A stretch of DNA of 64,000 nucleotides from Streptomyces sp. NBC_01498 (GTDB taxonomy: Bacteria; Actinomycetota; Actinomycetes; Streptomycetales; Streptomycetaceae), in assembly GCF_036327775.1 (NCBI RefSeq), contig NZ_CP109598.1, positions 1,674,001-1,738,000 of the forward strand, given 5' to 3'. The translations under genes and the position numbers were made by a program. The notes beneath the pieces were generated by a model, which saw only the letters and a program-made list of their open reading frames with translations, was not told the origin of the DNA and made no database searches. Position 1 is the stretch's first letter. Each line of letters starts with the position of its first letter. Below are positions 16,664 to 24,583 of this stretch, piece by piece.

Positions 16664-19096
16664 TCAGGTACGGAGGTCCACCAGCATGGGTGGCGCGTGC
16701 TCGCCACCGACCGTGGTCAGGGAGAGCACGGCGTGGCCGGCCGGTACGGAGTGGGCCAGTTCGGAGGCCGACCACCGTTCCCGCTCGACCTCCCGCACGG
16801 TGACGGCCTCCGCGGTGGCCGCCTTGCCGGTCACCAGGCGGCGCATGAAGTGCACCGCCTTGGTGAGCGGTTCGTCGGAGATGATCTGCCGGTTGGTGAC
16901 GTCGCGGGTCTGGACCCACTCGGTGCCCCAGCTCTCCGCGAAGCGCCCGCCGTCCCAGGGACCGAGCCCGGAGAACGCCATGCGGCAGCCGACGGCACCG
17001 AGGAGCGGGCCGCGCAACGGGTCGGGCACGTCCTCCAACGTACGCAGCGTGAGGACCACCCCGGCGTTCGCGGAACGCAGCCGCTGGACGGCGCGCACGG
17101 AGTCGCCCGTCACGGCGTACGTCGCGTCGTCCAGGACGAGGCAGGCGAAGAGTGAGCGGTCGGCCCGTGCGAGGGCGGCGTCGGTGAACTGCGCGAGGAG
17201 GAGCCGGGCGATGATCCGTGACGCCTCGGCATGGCCCCGTTCGGGGAGGTCGATCCTGACCCTCAGGGGGTGTTCGATCGCACGTGGTGAGAAGGCCCGG
17301 CGGCTGCCGTTGCCGTCCGTACGGAAGAAGTCGGCGAAGGCGGGGCGGTCGAGGAAGGCGAGGCGTTCGGCGAGGAGTACGCCGATGTCGTCGCCGCGCG
17401 CCGACTGCCGCTCACGCGCGTCGAGCTCTCGCAGCTGGGCGGCGGCGCCGGTGTCGCCGGACGACTCCAGCGCGGTCCGCAGTGCCTGGAGGGCCGTGGG
17501 GGAACCGCCGATCAGTTCGCGCAGCTCCGGGACGGCGGGGAAGTGCCCGTGGACGGCGCGGTACGGGCCGACGAGCTGCGCGAGGGCGGTCGCGGCCCGG
17601 CGCCTGTCGCCGCCGGGCAGACCGGCCGCGAGATCGCCCACGAGCGCCTCCGACAGCGTCCTGGCGGCCTCGTCGGGGTCGTCGGTGCTCCCGTAGAGGT
17701 CGAGGTCGTGTGTGGCGTCGGGGCGGCCGACGGCGATCACGAGGTCGAAGGAGTCGTCCGGGGCGAACGCGGCCCCGTAGGCGGTGACGGCGACGACTGC
17801 GGCACGGTTGGCGAGCGCCTGGAGGCACAGCGACTCGACGACGGGGCGGACGAGCCGCACCGTCTTGCCCGAGCCGGCGGGCCCCACGGCGAGCAGCGAC
17901 GTACCCAGGAGTCCCGGTTCGAGGGCGACGCCGGTGGTGCGCCGCGCATACGGGTTGCGGGGATGGTCCGCCGCGGTGCCGATCCTGACCTGCCCCGTGG
18001 CGAGGTCGTGGTTCGCGGTGCGCAGCGGTAGGTCGCGGGCCCCGGACGGGTGGGCGCAGGCGCCCGCTCCGTGGGCCCGGACGGTGTCGTTGAAGGCGGG
18101 CAGCCGCTCGGGGCGGGCGCGGACGCCCTGCCAGGCGCGGCGGATCCGCGCGTAGTCGACGTCGCCGAGGGTGCCGCGGCGCACGGCCGCGGCGAGCGTG
18201 GCGGCGGCGTCGGTGAGTCCGGCGGCGCGGAGGTCGGGCCAGTCGGCGGGGTCGGCGTCGGCCGGGAGCGGCGCGGGCGTATCGGCCTCGGTGGCCGTCC
18301 CGAGGCGGCGCCGTACGGGGGGCCAGGTGCCGGCCCGCCCGAGGACGGCCACGACGGCGGCGACGAGCAGCACGTAGTAGACGTTCGACACCCAGGTCAG
18401 CCAGTCGACGGTGCGCGGCATCTCACGCCAGAAACCCGGCAGCAGGACGAAGAGCGGCCACAGCGGCACGCCGTAGCGCCGCCAGACCTCGTTCCAGTTG
18501 CCGATACGGCCGAAGCCGACGGCGAGCAGGCCGATGACCAGGGCGTAGTAGAGATAGCTGGCCGCGACGTACAGCTCGACGTCGGGGCTGTCCCGGAACC
18601 GCCAGCTCTCCGGGGTGAGCCACTGGATCGGCAGGAGCCACCAGCGGTCGCCGAAGATCCACCAGCCGCCGAGGTAGCCGTTCCACAGCAGCGACCAGAC
18701 GAGCCAGCCGCAGAGGTACGCGACGAGGGCGCCGCTGAACAGTTGCCGGGCCGGCACCTGATCGGGTTCCTCCGGCGGGCGCGGGCGGTGGCCGAGGCGC
18801 CAGACGCCCGGTTCGGCCTGGGGGCGGGGGATGCGCAGCCAGTCGGCGACGGAGGCGCCGATGCCCGGGGCCGGGGCGTGCGTCGGCGACGGTGGCGGCG
18901 CCGGGGCGGCGGAGGCGGGCGCGGCGGCCAGGTGCTCCGGGGGGGCGGAGCCCTCGGACGGCGGGACGTCCGGCGTTCCCCAGGGAGCGGCGGGCGGCGC
19001 CGACGGTGGTGCGGGGGGCCGGGGCGGTGGCCCCGCAGGACGGGGCACCGGATTGGCTCGTGTGCCGCGCGGGTCGTGCGTGCCGTCGGTGTTCAT
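16664..19096 (-). CDS. Membrane-anchored VirD4/FtsK-like P-loop ATPase of unknown role
   Basis: An 810-residue protein. Residues 1-118 are a Pro/Ala-rich, probably disordered cytoplasmic tail. About four hydrophobic segments follow (near 119-140, 175-196, 211-224, 235-254). The cytosolic ATPase domain has Walker A GPAGSGKT (405-412) and a Walker B-like CLVLDD around residue 650, then a SANAGVVLTLRT stretch like the sensor region of TraG/VirD4/FtsK motors. No relaxase or other transfer gene is nearby and GC matches its surroundings, so it looks like a resident chromosomal gene. I recall an ATP/GTP-binding protein gene at this place next to gabT in S. coelicolor. The substrate is unknown. Confidence 0.8.
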   Translation of the reverse strand: MNTDGTHDPRGTRANPVPRPAGPPPRPPAPPSAPPAAPWGTPDVPPSEGSAPPEHLAAAPASAAPAPPPSPTHAPAPGIGASVADWLRIPRPQAEPGVWRLGHRPRPPEEPDQVPARQLFSGALVAYLCGWLVWSLLWNGYLGGWWIFGDRWWLLPIQWLTPESWRFRDSPDVELYVAASYLYYALVIGLLAVGFGRIGNWNEVWRRYGVPLWPLFVLLPGFWREMPRTVDWLTWVSNVYYVLLVAAVVAVLGRAGTWPPVRRRLGTATEADTPAPLPADADPADWPDLRAAGLTDAAATLAAAVRRGTLGDVDYARIRRAWQGVRARPERLPAFNDTVRAHGAGACAHPSGARDLPLRTANHDLATGQVRIGTAADHPRNPYARRTTGVALEPGLLGTSLLAVGPAGSGKTVRLVRPVVESLCLQALANRAAVVAVTAYGAAFAPDDSFDLVIAVGRPDATHDLDLYGSTDDPDEAARTLSEALVGDLAAGLPGGDRRRAATALAQLVGPYRAVHGHFPAVPELRELIGGSPTALQALRTALESSGDTGAAAQLRELDARERQSARGDDIGVLLAERLAFLDRPAFADFFRTDGNGSRRAFSPRAIEHPLRVRIDLPERGHAEASRIIARLLLAQFTDAALARADRSLFACLVLDDATYAVTGDSVRAVQRLRSANAGVVLTLRTLEDVPDPLRGPLLGAVGCRMAFSGLGPWDGGRFAESWGTEWVQTRDVTNRQIISDEPLTKAVHFMRRLVTGKAATAEAVTVREVERERWSASELAHSVPAGHAVLSLTTVGGEHAPPMLVDLRT

Positions 19097-19379
19097 GAAC
19101 CCCTGTCCCCTGACCAGCCAGGTCCGCCCTGTACACGCCTCAATCTAGTGCCCACGTAGGGGGAGTTCACCGTTCCGGCCGTACGGAGTGTCGACCGGGC
19201 GCCCGGGCGTGCCCGGAGAGGTCCGGCGCGCCCCTATGTCCGGGACGGACAAGGACACGCAGCCGACACTCCCGAACGGCGCATGCCCGCCGCCCCGCTC
19301 CGCCCCTAGCCTGCGAAGTGAAGCCCAGATCCGAGAACACGAGACACGTAGCGTCCGGAACCACCCCCAGGAGCCCCTC

Positions 19380-20714
19380 ATGACCTCAATCCCGCAGGAG
19401 CGGCGCATCGTGACCGCCGTCCCCGGTCCCAAGTCCGTGGAGCTGCAGAACCGCCGTACCGCCTCGGTCGCCGCCGGTGTGGGGTCCGTGATGCCTGTCT
19501 TCGCCGCCCGCGCGAGTGGCGGGGTCGTCGAGGACGTGGACGGCAACCGTTTCATCGACTTCGGGTCCGGCATCGCGGTGACGTCCGTCGGTTCCTCCGC
19601 GGAGGCCGTCGTACGCCGCGCCACGGCGCAGCTCGCGGACTTCACCCACACCTGTTTCATGGTCACGCCGTACGAGGGGTACGTGGAGGTCTGCGAGCAG
19701 CTCGCCGAGCTGACGCCGGGCGACCACGCGAAGAAGTCCGCGCTCTTCAACTCGGGCGCCGAGGCGGTCGAGAACGCGGTGAAGATCGCCCGCTCGTACA
19801 CCAAGCGCCAGGCGGTCGTCGTCTTCGACCACGGCTATCACGGCCGTACGAATCTCACGATGGCGCTGACCTCGAAGAACATGCCGTACAAGCAGGGGTT
19901 CGGTCCGTTCGCCCCGGAGATCTACCGGGTCCCCGTGGCGTACGGCTACCGCTGGCCGACCGGTCCGGAGAACGCGGGCGCCGAGGCGTCCGCCCAGGCC
20001 ATCGACGAGATCAGCAAGCAGGTCGGCGCGGAGAACGTCGCGGCGATCGTCATTGAGCCGCTGCTCGGCGAGGGCGGCTTCATCGAGCCGGCGAAGGGCT
20101 TCCTGCCCGCCATCGCGAAGTTCGCCAGGGACAACGGCATCGTGTTCGTGGCGGACGAGATCCAGTCCGGTTTCTGCCGGACGGGGCAGTGGTTCGCGTG
20201 CGAGGACGAGGGCGTCGTGCCCGACCTGATCACCACGGCGAAGGGCATCGCGGGCGGCCTGCCGCTCGCCGCCGTGACCGGCCGGGCGGAGATCATGGAC
20301 GCCCCGCACTCGGGCGGCCTCGGCGGTACGTACGGCGGCAACCCGGTGGCCTGCGCCGCTGCGCTCGGTGCGATCGAGACGATGCGCGAGCTCGACCTCG
20401 TCTCGAAGGCGAGGCGCATCGAGGAGATCATGAAGCCCCGGCTCAAGGAGATGGCGGAGAAGTTCGACGTCATCGGCGACGTACGGGGCCGTGGCGCGAT
20501 GCTCGCCCTCGAACTGGTCAAGGACCGGGACACCAAGGAGCCGAACCCGGAGGCGACGGCCGCGCTCGCCAAGTCGTGCCACGTGGAAGGGCTGTTGGTG
20601 CTCACCACCGGCACGTACGGCAACGTGCTCCGTTTCCTGCCGCCGCTGGTCATCGGCGAGGACCTCCTCACGGAGGGGCTGGACATCCTGGAGCAGGCGC
20701 TCGCCGGTCTCTGA
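19380..20714 (+). CDS. gabT: 4-aminobutyrate (GABA) aminotransferase
   Basis: A class III PLP aminotransferase of 444 residues that converts GABA and 2-oxoglutarate to succinate semialdehyde and glutamate. Visible features are the glycine-rich PLP phosphate loop (NSGAEAVENAVKIAR), the FDHGYHGRT segment, the aspartate of VADEIQSGF and the Schiff-base lysine in TTAKGIAGGLP. The ATG at 19380 follows CAGGAG; the upstream part of the frame is not conserved. It is divergent from the VirD4-like ATPase gene (283-nt gap) and is closed by a strong terminator. It would take the GABA produced by the polyamine genes at 24-40 kb. Confidence 0.93.
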   Translation: MTSIPQERRIVTAVPGPKSVELQNRRTASVAAGVGSVMPVFAARASGGVVEDVDGNRFIDFGSGIAVTSVGSSAEAVVRRATAQLADFTHTCFMVTPYEGYVEVCEQLAELTPGDHAKKSALFNSGAEAVENAVKIARSYTKRQAVVVFDHGYHGRTNLTMALTSKNMPYKQGFGPFAPEIYRVPVAYGYRWPTGPENAGAEASAQAIDEISKQVGAENVAAIVIEPLLGEGGFIEPAKGFLPAIAKFARDNGIVFVADEIQSGFCRTGQWFACEDEGVVPDLITTAKGIAGGLPLAAVTGRAEIMDAPHSGGLGGTYGGNPVACAAALGAIETMRELDLVSKARRIEEIMKPRLKEMAEKFDVIGDVRGRGAMLALELVKDRDTKEPNPEATAALAKSCHVEGLLVLTTGTYGNVLRFLPPLVIGEDLLTEGLDILEQALAGL

Positions 20715-20730
20715 TCCGACGGTGCCGCCG

Positions 20731-20767
20731 CCCGGGCCCCCGCCCCGCCCCGGGGCGGGGGCCCGGG
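20731..20767 (+). terminator. gabT terminator
   Basis: A perfect 17-bp GC stem (arms CCCGGGCCCCCGCCCCG and complement) with a CCC loop, beginning 17 nt after the gabT stop. Confidence 0.85.
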
Positions 20768-20855
20768 CGGGGCCTGTGAAGAAGCTGTGCGGGGCCGATG
20801 GCGGGTTCCCCTTCCCGCTGTCGGTCCTCACGGCGCTGACGTACGGTTCCGGCAG

Positions 20856-21776
20856 ATGAGAGAAACACCCCGCTCGCAGGAGACTGCGGGCGAGCCCGCG
20901 ACGGAGCTGCCCCAGCACCGTCCGGACCGCGTCCTCGGACGCACTGGAGCACCCAGCTCCGGAATTCCTCACCGATCGGACGGCCGCCCGCCCCACACCC
21001 CCCGGGGCGCGCGGCGACCCGGTCCTGGCGGCCGTCTCGGAACTACCCCCCCTGTTCCGGGGCGGCCGACTTCCCTCTCCCGGCGCACCGGCCCCGACGG
21101 CCCCCTCGGCTTCTTCCGCCTCCTCGGCCCCACCGGTCGGCTCGGTCCCCTCGTGGTGTCGGCCCTCTGCGCCGTCCTCTTCGGGCTCGTCACCTGGCAG
21201 GTCGCAGCCGGCGGTCCGCTCCGTGACGCCGACGAACGCCTGGGTCGTACGGCCTTCGGGCAGGGCCCCGCCCGGTTGACGGAGTTCCTGGCCGATCTCG
21301 GCAACGTCACCGTCGCTCTCCCCGTCCTGGCCGTCGCCGTCGGGTACGCGGCGTGGCGTGGGCACCGTGCGCGGGCGGCGGCCGTGGCGCTTGCCATGGC
21401 CGCCGTTCCCCTGCTCGTGGTGCCGTTCAAGCTCTGGATCGACCGGACCGGGCCGCTCACTGCCGAGTCCGGCTTCTACCCGTCCGGCCACACCGCGACG
21501 GCGACGGTCGCCTACTGCGGCGTCGCGCTGCTGCTGGGGCCCCGTACGGGGCGCGTACGGGCGATGCCCGTCGCCGTGGTGCTCGGTGCGGCGACGGGCA
21601 TCGGACTGGTGCTACGGGGCTACCACTGGCCGCTGGACGTGCTCGGGAGCTGGCTGCTCTGCGGCCTGCTGTGGGCCCCGTCGGTGGCGGCCCTGCGGTG
21701 GGCCGACAGCCGTGACGGGGCGGCGCTCAGCTCCCGAAGTACGCGTCGAAGTTGCGCGAGAACTCCCACTGGTTGA
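20856..21776 (+). CDS. PAP2-family membrane phosphatase
   Basis: An integral membrane phosphatase-like protein of 306 residues, probably acting on lipid phosphates or pyrophosphates. After a low-complexity N-terminal tail (about 1-85) there are roughly five to six membrane segments. PAP2 motif 1 is FKLWIDRTGP (less canonical than KxxxxxxRP), motif 2 is PSGHT and motif 3 is RGYHWPLDVLGSW with the catalytic histidine. The start is the ATG at 20856. The last 16 codons overlap the 3' end of the convergent chitinase gene, so the C-terminal tail after RWADSRDG is probably unconstrained. Confidence 0.82.
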   Translation: MRETPRSQETAGEPATELPQHRPDRVLGRTGAPSSGIPHRSDGRPPHTPRGARRPGPGGRLGTTPPVPGRPTSLSRRTGPDGPLGFFRLLGPTGRLGPLVVSALCAVLFGLVTWQVAAGGPLRDADERLGRTAFGQGPARLTEFLADLGNVTVALPVLAVAVGYAAWRGHRARAAAVALAMAAVPLLVVPFKLWIDRTGPLTAESGFYPSGHTATATVAYCGVALLLGPRTGRVRAMPVAVVLGAATGIGLVLRGYHWPLDVLGSWLLCGLLWAPSVAALRWADSRDGAALSSRSTRRSCARTPTG

Positions 21777-23559
21777 AGCGGTCCCAGTTGATCGACCAGG
21801 TCATCAGCCCGCGCAGCGCGGGCCACGTGCCGTGTGTCTGGTACGAACCGCAGTTGGTCTTCTTCGTCAGGCAGTCCAGGGCCTTGTTGACCTCCGACGG
21901 GGCGGTGTGGCCGTTGCCCGCGTGGGTCGACGCGGGGAGACCGATCGCCACCTGGCTCGGGGCGAGGGGCGGGAAGACCCTGGTGCTGTCGCCGGCCACG
22001 GGGAAGCCGGTGAGCAGCATGTCGGTCATCGCGATGTGGAAGTCGGCGCCGCCCATGGTGTGGTACTGGTTGTCGAGCCCCATGATCGGCCCCGAGTTGT
22101 AGTCCTGGACGTGCAGCAGGGTGAGGTCGTCGCGCAGGGCGTGGATGACCGGGAGGTACGCCCCGGCACGCGGGTCCTGGCCGCCGAAGGGGCCGGAGCC
22201 GTAGAACTGGTAGCCGAGCTGGACGAAGAACGTCTCCGGGGCCATGGTGAGCACGAAGTCCGCCCCGTACCTGGCCTTGAGGCTCTTCACGGCGGCGATC
22301 AGGTTGACGACGACGGGGCTGGTGGGGTTCCGGAAGTCGGTGTCGCCGGTGTTGAGGGAGAGCGAGTGGCCCTCGAAGTCGATGTCGAGACCGTCGAGGC
22401 CGTACTCGTCAATGATCTTGGACACGGAGCTGACGAAGGCGTCGCGGGCGCCGGTCGAGGCGAGCTGGACCTGGCCGTTCTGGCCGCCGATGGAGATCAG
22501 GACCTTTTTGCCGGCGGCCTGCTTGGCCTTGATGGCGGCCTTGAACTCGGCGGGTGACTCGACGTTCGGACATTCGGCGACGGGGCAGAGGCTGAAGCGG
22601 ATGTCGCCGGAGGTGACGGATGTCGGTTCGCCGAAGGCGAGGTTGATGACGTCCCACGAGGCGGGCACATCGGCCATGCGGGTGTAGCCGGAGCCGTTGG
22701 CGAAGCTGGAGTGCAGGTAGCCGACCAGGGCGTGGGCGGGGAGGTCTGCGCCGCCCTCGCCCCCGTTGCCGGCCGAGGTGGTGGCGGTGATCGCGGGGGA
22801 GAGCGGGGAGCGGCCCGCCGCGTTGGTGGCCGAGACCTGGAAACGGTAGGCGGTCGCGGGGCTCAGCCCGGTGACGGTGGTCGACGTGCCGGTGACGTTC
22901 ACGTTCGGGGCGCCGTCACGGTGCACCGTGTAGCCGGTGGCGCCCGTCACGGGCGACCAGGACAGGCCGACCGACGACGCGGTGACCGAGGAGGTCCGGA
23001 GCCCCGTGGGCGTGGCCGGCGGCTGCCCGGTCTGGCCGCCCGGTCCGACGAGGGTGAGGTCGTCGACGTGGTAGGCGGGTGTGCCGTACCAGCCGTTGGT
23101 GTACAGCGTCAGGGACGTGGTGGCGGGGCCGGTGCGGAAGGACGTCGTCAGTTTCTGCCAGCTGGGCGCGGACGGCGTCCACGTCGACACGTCGCCGGTG
23201 CCCGTGCCGATGCCGGAGGCGCCGAGGTAGACGTAGCTTCCCTGGACCCACGCGCTCAGCGTGTACGCCGAGTCGGGCCGGACGGTGACGGTCTGGGTGC
23301 ACTTCGCGTTGTCGCTGCCCGCCGGGGTGCCCTTGAGCGCGGCGGCGCCGCCGTGCACGGGGGTGCCGACGATCGTGCCGCTGCCGCCCGTACAACTCCA
23401 GCCGGAGAGCCCTGATTCGAAGCCGCCGTTGACGGCGACGTCCACGTCGGCGGCGCGCGCCGTCCCGGTGGTGACCACGAGGCCGCCGGCGGTGAGTACG
23501 GCCGCCGCGAGGGCGGCCACGAGTCTGGGGTACCGAGAACGGCGTCTGCTGCGTTCCAC
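21727..23559 (-). CDS. chiB: Secreted GH18 chitinase (ChiB-like)
   Basis: An extracellular endo-type chitinase of 610 residues that cleaves beta-1,4-N-acetylglucosamine chains. Order of parts: a signal peptide (RRRSRYPR then a hydrophobic core, cleavage near ARA at 34-36), a carbohydrate-binding beta-sandwich (about 38-172), a fibronectin type III domain (about 182-262) and the GH18 barrel (275-610). The catalytic DxxDxDxE motif is DGLDIDFE at 389-396, with SIGG at 356-359. The GTG at 23559 follows GGAGG. The name is from recalled synteny: S. coelicolor chiB lies a few genes from gabT. Regulation by N-acetylglucosamine/DasR is indicated by the promoter. Confidence 0.9.
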   Translation of the reverse strand: MERSRRRSRYPRLVAALAAAVLTAGGLVVTTGTARAADVDVAVNGGFESGLSGWSCTGGSGTIVGTPVHGGAAALKGTPAGSDNAKCTQTVTVRPDSAYTLSAWVQGSYVYLGASGIGTGTGDVSTWTPSAPSWQKLTTSFRTGPATTSLTLYTNGWYGTPAYHVDDLTLVGPGGQTGQPPATPTGLRTSSVTASSVGLSWSPVTGATGYTVHRDGAPNVNVTGTSTTVTGLSPATAYRFQVSATNAAGRSPLSPAITATTSAGNGGEGGADLPAHALVGYLHSSFANGSGYTRMADVPASWDVINLAFGEPTSVTSGDIRFSLCPVAECPNVESPAEFKAAIKAKQAAGKKVLISIGGQNGQVQLASTGARDAFVSSVSKIIDEYGLDGLDIDFEGHSLSLNTGDTDFRNPTSPVVVNLIAAVKSLKARYGADFVLTMAPETFFVQLGYQFYGSGPFGGQDPRAGAYLPVIHALRDDLTLLHVQDYNSGPIMGLDNQYHTMGGADFHIAMTDMLLTGFPVAGDSTRVFPPLAPSQVAIGLPASTHAGNGHTAPSEVNKALDCLTKKTNCGSYQTHGTWPALRGLMTWSINWDRFNQWEFSRNFDAYFGS

Positions 23560-23610
23560 AACTGCCTCCGGGCATGGCGGAATTGAATGTCGGACACATC
23601 GAGCCGGGCC

Positions 23611-23644
23611 AACATGGTCCAGACCAATCGGGTTGTCAAGACCT
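23611..23644 (-). promoter_or_regulatory. Chitinase promoter with direct repeats and DasR-like site
   Basis: On the minus strand a consensus -35 TTGACA (23639-23634) is followed after 17 nt by a weak -10 CATGTT (23616-23611). Two copies of the Streptomyces chitinase 12-nt direct repeat overlap it: TGGTCCAGACCA (23615-23626) and TTGTCAAGACCT (23633-23644). The first is also a dyad close to the DasR consensus ACTGGTCTAGACCACT. This is the layout reported for chitin-inducible, glucose-repressed chi promoters. Confidence 0.8.
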
Positions 23645-23818
23645 CTGGCCCTCCGGCGTGCTACGGCTCCACAGGCCGTCGGTGCCGCTGCCCGTCGAAC
23701 AGTCCCCGCGCCGGGCCCCGTCCCCGCCCGTCACCGGGCCGGGGTCCTCCGGCCCTCCAGACCTCGGCCCCGTGTCCTCCGCCTTCCGCTCTCCGCCCTC
23801 CGCCCCCGGCCCCGGCGG

Positions 23819-24343
23819 TCAGCCCTCGCGGGCGCCGCCCCCGGCGACACCGCGCCCGCCGCCCCCGGCCCCGGATCCCCGCGTACCCCCGGCGATCCCG
23901 GCCGCCGCCTCGTGCATCGCCAGTTCCAGCACCGGCGGATCGGTGAGCGTGCCCGACCCGTCCGGCGGCACCACCCAGCGGACGCCGCTGCCGCCCCGCC
24001 CCGGATACGGGACGACGATCCATGTACCGCTGCCCGCGCCCCGCACCCCGGTCCCGATCCAGCACCCGACGGTGCCCGGCGGAACGAGGAACCCGAGGCG
24101 CGCGTCACCGAAATCGGCCAGGACGGGGCCCGGCCGGTCGACGAGCCGGGTCAGCACGCCGAGCGTCGAACGCCCCAGTTCACCGGGGAGGATCAGGACG
24201 TCCCACCGCTTGCCTGCGGGAAGGAGGGCGATCCCGTGCGGGTTCCGCTCCCATTCCCGGCGGCAGGCGCCGGGATCGGGCGCCACCGACGCCAGCCACC
24301 CCAGCGCGCTCCTCGCCCCCGTGTGGGCCATCGAGTCGGTCAT
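23819..24343 (-). CDS. Conserved actinobacterial protein, unknown function
   Basis: A 174-residue protein without signal peptide or membrane segment. The stretch from ACRREWERNPHGIALLPAGK through DVLILPGELG resembles short Streptomyces proteins related to the N-terminal part of bifunctional primase/polymerase-like sequences, but no catalytic motif is visible and no function is assigned. The final 20 residues are Gly-rich and low-complexity. Two ATGs adjoin (24346 and 24343); the second has better spacing (7 nt) from GGAGG. The gene lies between the oxidase and the chitinase promoter. Confidence 0.6.
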   Translation of the reverse strand: MTDSMAHTGARSALGWLASVAPDPGACRREWERNPHGIALLPAGKRWDVLILPGELGRSTLGVLTRLVDRPGPVLADFGDARLGFLVPPGTVGCWIGTGVRGAGSGTWIVVPYPGRGGSGVRWVVPPDGSGTLTDPPVLELAMHEAAAGIAGGTRGSGAGGGGRGVAGGGAREG

Positions 24344-24452
24344 CATGCGGCCTCCGCTTCCACGTTGCAGGACAGTGCGTCCAGGGACAGTGCGTCCACA
24401 GAGGGAGAGGCGGGTCCCGCCGGACGATGACGCGAGTCGGGCGACAGCCGTC

Positions 24453-24468
24453 GGTGATGTGGATCACA
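24453..24468. promoter_or_regulatory. CRP-like dyad
   Basis: GTGATGTGGATCAC (24454-24467) is a dyad resembling the bacterial CRP site TGTGA-N6-TCACA. It lies about 110 nt upstream of the unknown gene ending at 23819. The right half deviates at one position from the Streptomyces CRP consensus. Confidence 0.3.
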
Positions 24469-24551
24469 GCACCGGCCCCACGGGGCGGCCGAGGGTGCGG
24501 TACTGCGACGGGGACGACGCCCTCCTCACCGAGGTCGGGCGTGGCGGAGGC

Positions 24552-24583
24552 TCAGCCGTACGGAGAGTCAGCCGTACGGAGGG
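24552..24583. repeat. 16-bp tandem duplication at the oxidase stop codon
   Basis: Two adjacent copies of TCAGCCGTACGGAG plus two bases (AG, then GG) directly abut the minus-strand stop codon of the oxidase gene, and a partial third copy (TCAGCTG) contains that stop. This probably reflects local slippage. Confidence 0.7.

Noticed and set aside
16664..19096. Integrative conjugative element marked by the VirD4/FtsK-like ATPase
   Set aside because: No integrase, excisionase, replication gene, att-site duplication or tRNA is nearby, and composition does not differ from neighbours.
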